A DNA stretch of 64,000 nucleotides from Actinotalea ferrariae CF5-4 (GTDB taxonomy: Bacteria; Actinomycetota; Actinomycetes; Actinomycetales; Cellulomonadaceae). A program made the position numbers and the translations under genes. The stretch's first letter is position 1, and each line of letters opens with the position of its first letter. Positions 36,301-44,307 of this stretch are shown here, piece by piece. The stretch spans positions 1 to 64,000 of the forward strand of contig NZ_AXCW01000001.1 in assembly GCF_000603945.1 (NCBI RefSeq). Reading direction: 5' to 3'. The notes under the pieces were generated by a model. That model searched no databases. It had not been told where the DNA came from and saw nothing but the letters and a program-made list of their open reading frames with translations.

Positions 36301-36393
36301 GAACGCGACCAGCGCCGCAGCGGCGCCGAGCCCGCGCGTGATGTCCTGCGCGGTGCGGACGCGCCGGCGGGTCGGAGCGTAGGTGGGGTTCAT
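33373..36393 (-). CDS. LysM and BTAD-domain membrane protein of the Tad-like cluster
   Basis: A 1006-residue protein. Three membrane helices lie within residues 20-130, followed by two LysM repeats (GDTLWSLAERHLGSGHRY and GDTLWDIAAARLGDGARY, about residues 195-335), a proline-rich spacer, another membrane helix near 420 (LFLGLTGLAALGVIGEL), and a long cytoplasmic part ending in a winged-helix plus BTAD module (LQVNVLGPIEILG, QTRNSLLYRTRQRVG). The order suggests a wall sensor that signals to a DNA-binding or assembly domain. It is the last gene of the Tad-like operon, with a four-base overlap upstream. Such proteins recur beside TadE genes in actinobacteria. Confidence 0.82.
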   Translation of the reverse strand: MNPTYAPTRRRVRTAQDITRGLGAAAALVAFVVGLPLVLAVVAPLSWPQSGPTWESIRTALTRPDDGSLLLHVIVIIAWLAWAAFSASVIVEIVASLRHVRAPSIPLLGWFQRGAALLVTTTGLVLSTAAPSLATVVTPVAEAPVSAADVAPSTMTGSSEPMTAMPAAVTRSPAAMTASEGAGAAHEEADRHPVITAARGDTLWSLAERHLGSGHRYSEIRDLNLGLPQSDGGVLTDAHWIYPGWQLQLPADATNLPALAATSEARRDLGATPRVHEVVAGDTLWDIAAARLGDGARYPEILDLNTGVAQHGGGSLTDPDLIRPGWRLALPVPADVVSPAPLESPPTVPAQTTLADSPETATSQAPAPPPSAQQHDGASKPEFGVQAPAPSAADVDGGVEDDAAEEAEPATRLFLGLTGLAALGVIGELARRRHLQHRTRRTGERIPLPPPGSPTEAAERTLRTATTPLSIPQLKTSLLNLASRAYAAERDLPRIGTLVLSDETLELHLVNDDGDPVPPFEAMGPRVWSMPTAALAADEPIEDDPDRPEPYPALVTVGHTDSATVFVNLEAAGTLVIAGDPTAAPDVLRALVTELATSDLAGRIGFVAGPQFAGLAAACDPARLQCVDPGDLASQHASRSAAIVGVLGAIGVDDTLEARSDRAGGDTWLPVAYVDGAEDAEWTPPAAWSGSVLLTTAERSGWTLTVASDGTASLDDDGIHFVPSRLTDADLGRIVDLLAAAAPRPEADGTANAVISDEMAEALAAIPASRDVHAESSSDASGQTLQVNVLGPIEILGLPEGARPLGKRSIELLVYLAIRGKATGPELDEVLWRGRRVDNQTRNSLLYRTRQRVGIENLPPVDADSSYRLGHGVACDWASFQHLVRRGYAEGPEGRDKLQAALEFVRDRPLCGLAGADYAWAESDIQDMSSAIVDAAHVLAASLHADGDHRGALSAATRGLLAEPCSERLYDDAIRAARGRGDGDEAERLTSRLRATLESLDPEYVG

Positions 36394-36839
36394 GGTCGTT
36401 CTCCGGAGACTCGATGGACGAGCGTGGCCTCGCCGTGGCCGGTGACGGTGAGATCGGTGATGCCGATGAGGGCCAGGAACGCTGTCGGGGAACTCGTAGT
36501 GACGGTGACCTCGATGGAGGTGCCGTCCGGGCCGATGGCAACGTTGCCGGTCTCACCCGCGGCAGCGAGGTACGCGTTGGCCGCGCTTACAGCACCTTGT
36601 CGGTCAACGGCGACGTTCTGGTGGCCCACGACGCCGGGCAGGGCGACCGCCTGGCCGGCCGCTCGCGCAGCCTCGGCGGCGACCGCGTCGGCGCGCTGAG
36701 CAGCACGGATCTTTGCTCCACCATCGACAACCAATCCGATCAGGACTAAGAGGCCGACGACGGTGATGGCCACGAACACGGTCACCGACCCGGTTTCGGA
36801 GTCGGTACCGGCGATGCGACGCCGCAGCCAGGTGCTCAT
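36390..36839 (-). CDS. TadE/TadG-like pseudopilin (third)
   Basis: A 149-residue protein with a prepilin-like N-terminus: basic leader, then TETG/SVTVF and hydrophobic VAITVVGLLVLIGLVVDGG. The usual Glu at +5 is replaced by Phe. DGGAKIRAAQRADAVAAEAARAAGQ is typical of TadG-like Flp-assembly proteins. Overlaps both neighbours by four bases. Confidence 0.82.
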   Translation of the reverse strand: MSTWLRRRIAGTDSETGSVTVFVAITVVGLLVLIGLVVDGGAKIRAAQRADAVAAEAARAAGQAVALPGVVGHQNVAVDRQGAVSAANAYLAAAGETGNVAIGPDGTSIEVTVTTSSPTAFLALIGITDLTVTGHGEATLVHRVSGERP

Positions 36840-37291
36840 CGCGCACGGAACTGGTCGAGGGGCGACGTGGCTGTCGACGTCAAAGTCCGCGACCCGGGCA
36901 GGCCGGGGAGGGCGAGGTCGGCGAAGGACACCGTGCAGGTGACGCTGGCCGAAACAGTTGCTGGCTGCCCGAGCGCGACGGCGAACCCCGACGTGTCAAC
37001 CGTGACGCTTGAGGTGACGCAGCGGATGTCCCGGCCGTGCAGTTCCCGGGACGCCGCGGCAGCGGCCGTGGACTGTGCCGCGACGGCCGTCCGTGCGAGC
37101 GATGCCTCACGGGCGGCGATGGTCGAGGCATGTTCGACGGCGCCCGCGGCGACCTGCACGCGCCCGGCGAGGACCACCAGGCCGAGCAGGAGCAGGAGTG
37201 CCGGCGCCAGGATGGCGAGCTCGAGGGTCACGCTGCCGCGCTCGCGGTCCGGTCCGGACCACGAGTGGCGACGCGCAGCGCGTTGGATCAT
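36836..37291 (-). CDS. TadE-like pseudopilin (second)
   Basis: A 151-residue protein with leader RERG/SVTLE (Gly at -1, Glu at +5) followed by hydrophobic LAILAPALLLLLGLVVLAG, then an exported part containing a Cys pair (IRCVTS, VTCTV). This is a TadE-family minor pseudopilin for pilus assembly. Four-base overlaps with both neighbours. Confidence 0.83.
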   Translation of the reverse strand: MIQRAARRHSWSGPDRERGSVTLELAILAPALLLLLGLVVLAGRVQVAAGAVEHASTIAAREASLARTAVAAQSTAAAAASRELHGRDIRCVTSSVTVDTSGFAVALGQPATVSASVTCTVSFADLALPGLPGSRTLTSTATSPLDQFRAR

Positions 37292-37752
37292 GGTCCACCT
37301 GCCGTTGTGAAGCGCTCGACCGGCCCCTCCGCCGACTGGGAGACCGCCAGTCCCGGGATGCCGGGAAGGAGCGACAGGGCTCGCCCGGTGACCTGGATTC
37401 CGATCTGATCACGACCCGGAACGGTGGCGGTGGCGGTCACCTCGGTGAGGGTGTCCGAGCCGTGGGTCTCGACGAAGGCCCGCGCCCGGTCGGGACCCGC
37501 TGCGGGATCGGCCTGATAGAGCCGGGCAGCGGTGACGCCCTCCTGTGCTGCCGCCAGGGCGATCGAACGGGCATGGAACCAGAGCCCGTACTGGACGATC
37601 GCGGTGATGACGAGCAGCACGACCGGGAACAAGATTGCGACTTCCACGCTGGCAGAACCTGCGTCCCGGGCGGCACCAGGATGGCGCCGACTCGTCGCGC
37701 GCAGATCCGCCCGGCGGGTCGGTGCCGGTGTTCGAGGCGTCGTCGCGAGCAT
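37288..37752 (-). CDS. TadE-like pseudopilin (first)
   Basis: A 154-residue protein with a long basic leader ending DAG/SASVE (Gly -1, Glu +5) and hydrophobic VAILFPVVLLVITAIVQYG. The aromatic WFHARSIALAAAQEG after the helix is characteristic of TadE. It follows the Flp pilin gene by 12 bases. Confidence 0.85.
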   Translation of the reverse strand: MLATTPRTPAPTRRADLRATSRRHPGAARDAGSASVEVAILFPVVLLVITAIVQYGLWFHARSIALAAAQEGVTAARLYQADPAAGPDRARAFVETHGSDTLTEVTATATVPGRDQIGIQVTGRALSLLPGIPGLAVSQSAEGPVERFTTAGGP

Positions 37753-37764
37753 GGTCTTCTGGTC

Positions 37765-37968
37765 TCAGGTGATCTGATCTACGCGTCGCTGTACCGCCAT
37801 GGTGATGGCCACGACGAGCATGGTGGCGACAGCGATGAGGCCCAGCACGATGATGACCAGCTCGAGGGTGGAGGCCCCCACGTCGTTGTCGCTAAGCCGG
37901 GCCCGCACCTCCCTGCGGAGGGTCGCCACGTAGCCGTTGAGGATGACGAGGGCGGCGAAGGTGTTCAC
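37765..37968 (-). CDS. Flp-type major pilin
   Basis: A 67-residue class IVb prepilin. The leader ends SDNDVG and the mature part begins ASTLE (Glu at +5), then LVIIVLGLIAVATMLVVAI. GTG start at 37968 with AAGGAG four bases before it. It would be cut by a TadV-type peptidase and polymerised into the pilus; no such peptidase gene is in the cluster. Confidence 0.85.
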   Translation of the reverse strand: MNTFAALVILNGYVATLRREVRARLSDNDVGASTLELVIIVLGLIAVATMLVVAITMAVQRRVDQIT

Positions 37969-37991
37969 GGTTCTCTCCTTATCTGTGCTGG

Positions 37992-38888
37992 TCAGCTGAA
38001 CAGGATCCGAGCGAAAGCGGGGTAGGCGATCAAGGCCATGAAAGCGACTCCAAGGAGCGCGACGGGAACGACCATGTGCTCCGAGGCTGCATTGGCCTTC
38101 GCGGTCGTTGCCGTCAGGAGTTGGGTGCGCAGGGACGCAGCGCGAGCACGCAGCGTCGCGTACACCGCGGCGCCGTCGTGCCCGGACAGCCGCATGATGT
38201 CCGCGAGGTCGCCCAGCTCGGCGACACCGGTGCTGTCTGCTAGGTCGGTCAGTCCCTGCCAGGACGGCCGACCCGTGACCTCGGCACGCAGCAGCGCGTC
38301 GCGGATTCGTTGGAACTCGCGTGTGGTGCCGATGGCCGCCGCCCGGTCGAGGGCTTCGGTGGTGCCCGCGTCGGCGGCTCGCTCCAGGGCGACGAGCTCG
38401 AGGTAGACGCAGGCGGCGTGTCGCAGGTCGGCGCGAGCGGTGACCGCCCGGCGGCGTAGGTCGACGTCGGGGACAACGAAGAGGGCGCCACCGAGCATCA
38501 CGGCGAACGCGACCGGGAGCGCCGCTGGCGGACGGAGCCCCATCGCGGCGGCAGCGCCGGCCAGGATCGCGGGGAACGCGACTCCCAGCAGGCCGAAGCC
38601 GACCTTGCGGGCAGCCAGAGCCTCGGCGGTCTGGTCGACCATCCGTAGATCCGTGGCGTAGCGGCGAAGGCCGAGGGACTCGACGAGCTGGGGAAGAGCG
38701 CGACGCTTCAGGGCGCCGGCCACCCGGGACTCACCGACGGGGAACGTAGCCGGGGTGGGAGCGGCGTGCGGGTCGAGGCGGGCGAGCGCCGCGTGCAGGT
38801 TGGGGGCCGCTGGTACGAGACCGGCGACGACGACGGTGACGCCGACGCCGACGAGGGCACCCGCGAGGAGAACTGGCCAGAGGGTCAT
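37992..38888 (-). CDS. TadC-like type II/IV secretion F-domain protein
   Basis: A 298-residue inner-membrane platform protein with a helix at the N-terminus, a central pair (about 115-155) and one at the C-terminus, and a GspF-type cytoplasmic domain (LVALERAADAGTTEALDRA, SGHDGAAVYATLRARA). It works with the TadB-like protein as a dimeric platform for pilus assembly. Four-base overlap with it. Confidence 0.86.
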   Translation of the reverse strand: MTLWPVLLAGALVGVGVTVVVAGLVPAAPNLHAALARLDPHAAPTPATFPVGESRVAGALKRRALPQLVESLGLRRYATDLRMVDQTAEALAARKVGFGLLGVAFPAILAGAAAAMGLRPPAALPVAFAVMLGGALFVVPDVDLRRRAVTARADLRHAACVYLELVALERAADAGTTEALDRAAAIGTTREFQRIRDALLRAEVTGRPSWQGLTDLADSTGVAELGDLADIMRLSGHDGAAVYATLRARAASLRTQLLTATTAKANAASEHMVVPVALLGVAFMALIAYPAFARILFS

Positions 38889-39748
38889 GAGCGCGCCACC
38901 CCACGGTCGGTCAGGAAGCGTGGTTCCGGTGGTGACAGCGTCAAGGCCCGCATCCAGGCCAGGCAGCCGATAAACGCTGTGGCGATGACGGCTAGCACCA
39001 GCTGCCCGAGCGGCCCGGCGTACGGGCTGAGGTAGGTGCCGTTGAGCGCACCAAGCGCAACGGCACCGAGCGTGATGAGGGTGACGGCGCGCGCCGTCGT
39101 GCGCGGCTTGGCCCGCTCGGCTTCGACCTTGCGGCGGACGGCAACGTCCTCGGCGACCGAATCCGCTACGGCGGTGAGCACCCGCGCCAACCCGGGTCCT
39201 CGGCGCCGCGATGCGAGCACCAGGGCCGCCACGACCAAGTCCGCGGCGGCGTCATCCACGTCGTCGGCGAACGCGCGAAGAGCCTGCTCGGTGGGCCACC
39301 GCGCCGACAGTCGTGCGACCAGCGCGGTGACCTCGGCGCGAAGCGCAGGTGGGCAGGTCCGCAGGCTGGCGGTCAACGCCTGTTCCAGACCGACCCCGGC
39401 AACGAGGATGTCCGACAGACGCCGGGTCCACTCCTCGATCGCCTCGACACGACCTATCCGCCGGGCGGCGACAGTGCCCGTGGCAAACAGGACCGGCAGT
39501 CCGACGATGGTCGCGGTGACCACGGCCCCGGCGACAGGCCACCCAGAGACGGCCCACGTCACCAGCCCGGCGGCGCCGGCCACAGGCCACTGCCATCGTG
39601 CCCAGCCGGAGGTGGCGAGTCGGCGTGGTCGACGCTTCGCTGCGGCAGGCGGGGGAGGCGTGACTGCCGAGCGACGGAACCCGACGACTGCGAGGAACAG
39701 CCCGACGGCCACCAGGGAGCCAGCGAGGCCGGCGAGCAGCGGCGTCAT
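38885..39748 (-). CDS. TadB-like type II/IV secretion F-domain protein
   Basis: A 287-residue platform protein with a helix at each end, a central pair, and an F-domain (WTRRLSDILVAGVGLEQAL and LARVLTAVADSVAED). ATG 39748 overlaps the TadA stop by ATGA; the longer frame upstream is rejected. Together with TadC it converts TadA ATPase motion into pilin insertion. Confidence 0.86.
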   Translation of the reverse strand: MTPLLAGLAGSLVAVGLFLAVVGFRRSAVTPPPPAAAKRRPRRLATSGWARWQWPVAGAAGLVTWAVSGWPVAGAVVTATIVGLPVLFATGTVAARRIGRVEAIEEWTRRLSDILVAGVGLEQALTASLRTCPPALRAEVTALVARLSARWPTEQALRAFADDVDDAAADLVVAALVLASRRRGPGLARVLTAVADSVAEDVAVRRKVEAERAKPRTTARAVTLITLGAVALGALNGTYLSPYAGPLGQLVLAVIATAFIGCLAWMRALTLSPPEPRFLTDRGVARS

Positions 39749-41319
39749 CGCTGCCCCCCGACGTCGAGGGCGGTGCTCCACGTGCCGCCGCGGTGGTCGA
39801 AGAACGTCGGGTCGAACCCCGCCCGAACGAGGTCGTCCAGGCAGCCGGGTCGATGCAGCGGCACGGCCCGACCGTCGCGACCCGGGCCGAAGACCGTCGT
39901 CGTGGCCGGGCGGTGCCCCTCGCCGAGGCCGTTAATCTCGACGACCTGGGAGACGAAGCGGCGCTTGTGCCCTCCGGTCGCGGACTCGTCGACGAGGGCG
40001 AGGTGCACGAGCAGGTCGACCGACCCGGCAAGCAGCCGGTAGGCGAAAGCCTCGGTCATCGACACGCCGGCCGATAGGCACAGGGTGACGATCCGGTCGA
40101 TGGCGTGCTGGGCGGTCCGGGCGTGCAGCGTGCACAGCGACCCGTCGCCGGTCGACATCGCCTCGAGCATGGGCAGCACCTCAGGGCCGCGCACCTCACC
40201 GACGATGATCCGACGTAGGTTCATCCGCAGGGCGTCGTGGACCAGATCGGTCAGCGTAACCTCGCCGGCGCGGTGTCCGCGAACGTCCTTCTCCGCCGAG
40301 CCTTCGCGGCCTTCCATCGCGACGACGCGGGGATGGCGGTGGGGCAGGTCGTGGAGGTGCAGTTCGTACTCCTTCTCTATGGTCGCGAAACGCTCCATTG
40401 GCGCGAACTCGTTGGCCAACGCGCGGATCAGCGTCGTCTTGCCTGCGTTCTGAAGTCCGGTCACGACGACGTTCTTGCCCGTTCTGATCGCCGCGCGCAT
40501 GAACGCCGCCAGCGCGCTGTCGAGGGTGCCGAGCTTGACGAGGTCGTCCAGGTCGACGTCGCGCACCCGATGACGGCGGATGACGACGTGAGGGCGCGGG
40601 GTGGTCCAGGCCATCGCCGCCAGTCGCGACCCGTCGTCGAGCCGCAGGTGCAGCGACGGGTGCGCGGAGGAGAAGGTTCGCTCCGCCGATCCGCTGCGGG
40701 CGGCAAGCAGCTGGATCATCTCGATGAGCTCGTCGTCGGAGTCGGCCACCGAGGGGCCGCGCTGGTCGCGGCCGTCGGCGTAGGAGATCCAGACCGAGTC
40801 ATGGCCGTCGACCTCGATGTTCTCCACGTCCGGGTCGTCCACGAGAGGCTGCAGCCGTCCCAACCCGAACAGGTCGGCCATCACCGCTGCAGCCAGGCCG
40901 ATCTCGGCGGCGGCGGACCACGGTTCGACGCCGTCGCGCACCTGACCACGTGCGCGGTCAGAGAGCTCTTCGGCGACCAGCGAACGGGCAAGTTCGCGCC
41001 GGGTGGCGTGGTCGGTGATCTGCTCGACCTGGAGCCGTGCGGCCAACCGTTCAGCCACCGCCCGACGCACGTGCCGTACGGTCTGCGCGTCTGGTGTCGC
41101 TGGGCCCGTAAGCACGTGTTCGCCGGGCGTGCTCAATGCCGCGGGAACAGTCGAGGCCGCCGAGGTCGCATCGAGAGTGACGGTCGCGTGGGCCCCGGCG
41201 CCGTCAGCCCGTCCGCGCTTGGGAACTGCGGTCATATAGGAGTGCCCGTTCAAGGCGCCGCCGTTGTGCGGTTGGCCTGGGTCTCGTGGATCGGGAGTGA
41301 GACTCTCGAACCCGCTCAT
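39745..41319 (-). CDS. TadA/CpaF-type pilus assembly ATPase
   Basis: A 524-residue hexameric ATPase. The N-terminal part has DPDVENIEVDGHDSVWISY; the core has Walker A VTGLQNAGKTTLIRALA, an Asp-box-like ATIEKEYEL, Walker B RRIIVGEVRGPEVLPMLEAM and the His box TLHARTAQHAIDRI. It powers pilin polymerisation. ATGA overlap with the ParA-like gene. Confidence 0.9.
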   Translation of the reverse strand: MSGFESLTPDPRDPGQPHNGGALNGHSYMTAVPKRGRADGAGAHATVTLDATSAASTVPAALSTPGEHVLTGPATPDAQTVRHVRRAVAERLAARLQVEQITDHATRRELARSLVAEELSDRARGQVRDGVEPWSAAAEIGLAAAVMADLFGLGRLQPLVDDPDVENIEVDGHDSVWISYADGRDQRGPSVADSDDELIEMIQLLAARSGSAERTFSSAHPSLHLRLDDGSRLAAMAWTTPRPHVVIRRHRVRDVDLDDLVKLGTLDSALAAFMRAAIRTGKNVVVTGLQNAGKTTLIRALANEFAPMERFATIEKEYELHLHDLPHRHPRVVAMEGREGSAEKDVRGHRAGEVTLTDLVHDALRMNLRRIIVGEVRGPEVLPMLEAMSTGDGSLCTLHARTAQHAIDRIVTLCLSAGVSMTEAFAYRLLAGSVDLLVHLALVDESATGGHKRRFVSQVVEINGLGEGHRPATTTVFGPGRDGRAVPLHRPGCLDDLVRAGFDPTFFDHRGGTWSTALDVGGQR

Positions 41320-42086
41320 GACAACGCCCCCGTGCGGAGCGTGGCGACGGTGTCTCGTAGGTGCGCTGCGGCTTCACGTGCCGCGCGCAGCAGCGGCGAG
41401 CGATCGAACCGCCAGCCGGTGGTGGCGGCCTCGGCGAGCGCACGAGCCGCCCACCGGTCCGTCTCGATCACCGGTAGGCGGTCGACTTCGAGCTCGGCGG
41501 CGATCTCTCGCGCCGAGTACGGGCCACCGTCGCTGACGAGGAGCGCCGCCGTCTGGCTCGGTCCGCGAGACCCACGCAGCGCTCGGACTGCCTCCACGGC
41601 GGCCGTCACCGACGCCAGCGTCGAGCCCAGGACAACCACGAGTGTGTCCGCCTGCTCAATGAGCGGCGTCGGTTCGTAGCGGTGCCCCAGCCTGCCGAGG
41701 TCCACCAAGACGTCCGTGCTGGCCGCGCCGAGACTCGGGGCGGCGTCGGCCAGCGATTGCCATACCGGCCCGAGCGGTCGTGCCTGCGCGGTTGCACTCA
41801 AGCCCGTGAGAACGAATCGACGGGCGTCGGGATCGAGGGCGACGGCGTGCTCGACGATCTCCTCCGCGGTCCCGACCCTGCGCGCCGCCGCCAGAGCCAG
41901 CACACCCCCGCCCGCTGGGACTCCCGCCTGCGTGTAGCCCGGCAGGATGCCCGACCCAGAGACGTCGGCATCCACCACGAGGTTCCGCCTGTCGGGGTGC
42001 ACGAGAGGCCAAACCCATCCCAGTGCCAGCGCTGTCGTCGTGACGCCCGGAGCTCCGGTCGCCGAGCACAGGGTGAACAGGCTCAT
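41316..42086 (-). CDS. TadZ/CpaE-like ParA-family protein, altered P-loop
   Basis: A 256-residue MinD/ParA-fold protein. Walker A is GAPGVTTT, lacking the usual lysines (GKGGVGKTT), while LVVDADVSGSG and VLVDLGRLG fit the Walker A-prime and B regions. TadZ/CpaE proteins place the pilus at a site on the membrane and often have degenerate P-loops. Overlaps its upstream and downstream neighbours by four bases each. Confidence 0.85.
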   Translation of the reverse strand: MSLFTLCSATGAPGVTTTALALGWVWPLVHPDRRNLVVDADVSGSGILPGYTQAGVPAGGGVLALAAARRVGTAEEIVEHAVALDPDARRFVLTGLSATAQARPLGPVWQSLADAAPSLGAASTDVLVDLGRLGHRYEPTPLIEQADTLVVVLGSTLASVTAAVEAVRALRGSRGPSQTAALLVSDGGPYSAREIAAELEVDRLPVIETDRWAARALAEAATTGWRFDRSPLLRAAREAAAHLRDTVATLRTGALS

Positions 42087-42763
42087 GAGTCGTCCCCACG
42101 TGGCTGAACCACCAACGCGAACCGGCCGGTCGCCGCTCGCGCAGCAAGCGCCGGCCCGTCGTCATCGGTCGCGACGACGTCGACGACGACGACACCGTTC
42201 AGGTCCGGCACCCCGACCCGCGCGACGATGGTTTCGAAGACGGCGGGGTCGGTCGAGGGCGGGTCCGCCTGCTCGGGAGGGGTGTCGACGACCAGCAGCC
42301 GGTCACCCGGCAGCAGGCCCCCGGCGGGGACACGGTCGTGGTCCAGGGACAAGGGCACGACGACCTCGCCGGGTCCCGGTGGACCTGCCGCCGTCACCTG
42401 GCTAGGCGCGAGCACCGAGCCGGCCACCAGCCGGACAGCCGCGACCTGACCGACAAGGCTCCCAGCTTCGCTCGAGGGGATTGCCGCGACCGAAGGGTCG
42501 AGGGAAACGTCAACGACCGCCAGATCCTGCGCAGTCAGCGTCGCGCCGTAGGCGACGTCCCGGGCCATCACCACGACCCCGGAGCGCTGGCCCGCGGCGG
42601 CAACCAGCCAGACGGCGGTGAGGGCACCGACCATCGCCAGGGCGATCCCCGCAACGATCAGCCCGGGGCGACGTCGTCCTCGAGGCGTGAGGACGACGGG
42701 CGCGCGGAGGGACTGGGTTCGGCCGTTCGTCGCAGCCGGGATGTGCGTGGTGTGTGTCGTCAT
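42083..42763 (-). CDS. SAF-domain (CpaB/RcpC-like) pilus protein
   Basis: A 226-residue protein with one N-terminal membrane helix (GLIVAGIALAMVGALTAVWLV) and an exported SAF domain (VMARDVAYGATLTAQDLAVVD). In Tad systems CpaB/RcpC stabilises the pilus at the envelope. GGGAGACGCC precedes the ATG at 42763. Confidence 0.83.
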   Translation of the reverse strand: MTTHTTHIPAATNGRTQSLRAPVVLTPRGRRRPGLIVAGIALAMVGALTAVWLVAAAGQRSGVVVMARDVAYGATLTAQDLAVVDVSLDPSVAAIPSSEAGSLVGQVAAVRLVAGSVLAPSQVTAAGPPGPGEVVVPLSLDHDRVPAGGLLPGDRLLVVDTPPEQADPPSTDPAVFETIVARVGVPDLNGVVVVDVVATDDDGPALAARAATGRFALVVQPRGDDS

Positions 42764-42802
42764 GGCGTCTCCCGATGACGGTCGGCCCGTGGCGGCCGGG
42801 GG

Positions 42803-43720
42803 TCAGTTCGTGACGAGCACCTGCAGCTCGCCGATGCGCACGGGCGTCGTCGACGACCGTGTGACGGTCAGGGCGCCGGAGGTCCCGCCGCCGGCCCAGG
42901 TGACCTCCCACGTCGACGTGGCGGTCACGGTGTAGGCGTCGTCCGGCTGGCCGACCGACGGCGCCTCGTAGACGTGGTCGCAAGTCGGCGACTCGACGCC
43001 GCCCTCGAACCACGGCGTCCCGGCGTTCGTGCAGACCTCAGTGCGTCCGTCACCCATGTCCCACGCGATCTGCCTGACCTGAGCCGTTGCGGTCACCGAG
43101 AGCCCGGGGACCGCTGCGGTGGCCGAGTTCGGTCCCCACGTGGTCGGGGCGACCTCGGTCCATAGCCAGACCGGGACACCGACCAATCCCGTCCGATCCG
43201 GCGGCACCGTGATGCCGATCGTGGGACCCGCCAGGTGCATCTGGTCCACGGCGCGGGCAGCGAGCTGAGCCGGAGTGATCGCGACGCCGCCGTAGCCGGG
43301 CGGCGCCTCCGGAAGCCACGTCCAGCCGCCGTTGGTGCCGGGTATCCGGTCCATGCACGTCACCTGGTACATGGCCCCAGATGGGTAGTTGCCCTCCCAG
43401 AGGGGGTCGTCGCCGGGCGGCTGCGGGTCGAGCAGCATGTAGTAGCAGTCGTCGACGTCGTTGAACCACCCGAAGGTGCCGTCGTAGCAGGGGAGCGCTT
43501 CGCCCGTCCGACCGATCACGCAGACGCGCTCGCCGCCACCGCCTGAGGTGCCCTCGTTCGACACGGGATCCGGCTGTGGCGTTCCAGGACTCTCGACCTC
43601 GACCCAACAGATCTGCGTTCCGGGCAGGCAGACGACGGGAGGTCCACCCGTGGCGCTCGCGGCCGACGCGAGTGGGAACACCAGACCGAGGACCACGCCG
43701 GGAGCAAGCCGCCTCAGCAC
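42803..43720 (-). CDS. secreted protein of the Tad-like operon
   Basis: A 305-residue exported protein with signal peptide LAPGVVLGLVFPLASAASATG. The mature part contains several Cys (CLPGTQICW, ERVCVIG, CYDGTF, VTCMD) and a PKD-like late region with WDMGDGRTEVC. No adhesin family can be named. GTG start overlaps the lipoprotein's stop by seven bases. Confidence 0.75.
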   Translation of the reverse strand: MLRRLAPGVVLGLVFPLASAASATGGPPVVCLPGTQICWVEVESPGTPQPDPVSNEGTSGGGGERVCVIGRTGEALPCYDGTFGWFNDVDDCYYMLLDPQPPGDDPLWEGNYPSGAMYQVTCMDRIPGTNGGWTWLPEAPPGYGGVAITPAQLAARAVDQMHLAGPTIGITVPPDRTGLVGVPVWLWTEVAPTTWGPNSATAAVPGLSVTATAQVRQIAWDMGDGRTEVCTNAGTPWFEGGVESPTCDHVYEAPSVGQPDDAYTVTATSTWEVTWAGGGTSGALTVTRSSTTPVRIGELQVLVTN

Positions 43721-44307
43721 GAGGAGTCCCGGTCGACCTCAGAGCTCCGGATTGTCCATCGGCCGTCGTAGACGTAGGCCGTCGACGTCGTGAGCACACG
43801 CAGCGCCTGGTTCGGGTCCGCGGCCGACTCGCCGCTCTCCGTGAATATCGGCTGCCAGTCGCTGACATCGACACAGTCGGTGATGGTCGCGGTCGAGGTG
43901 TCACCGAGCACGACATCGGAGACCTCCGGGGCGAGGAGAGGCTCACCGACGACGGTGATCCCGCTGGACTTCAGGGACTGAACGCTGGCGCGCACGTCAG
44001 CCAGGGCGGTGTCCACGGCGAATTGCGTCAGGCTCGGAGCCTCTGGAGCCGACGGGTCTGAAAAGGCCTGCACCTTGGCATCCCAATAGCCCTCATACGC
44101 CTCAAGGATGGCGGCCTCCGCGGCAGCAACCTCGGGGTCAGCGGTCGAGGTGGGCGTCGGGGTCGTGGTCGGCGACGCAGCGGCCGTTGGCGTCGGCGTC
44201 GGGCTCGGATTCGGGTCATTGCCGTCGGCGCTGCAGGCACCAAGGAACGCCACGGCGGCGATCGCCATTGCCGCGGCCGTGCGGAAGTGCGTGCGGTGCA
44301 TCGTCAT
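43714..44307 (-). CDS. putative lipoprotein heading the Tad-like operon
   Basis: A 197-residue lipoprotein with a lipobox near residue 25 (LGAC followed by SADG), a Pro/Thr-rich spacer (about 30-55), and a globular part with NTF2-like shape (AILEAYEGYWDAK, TITDCVDVSDWQP, YDGRWTIRSSEV). It is the first gene of the operon; its promoter is probably in 44308-44520. Confidence 0.8.
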   Translation of the reverse strand: MTMHRTHFRTAAAMAIAAVAFLGACSADGNDPNPSPTPTPTAAASPTTTPTPTSTADPEVAAAEAAILEAYEGYWDAKVQAFSDPSAPEAPSLTQFAVDTALADVRASVQSLKSSGITVVGEPLLAPEVSDVVLGDTSTATITDCVDVSDWQPIFTESGESAADPNQALRVLTTSTAYVYDGRWTIRSSEVDRDSSC

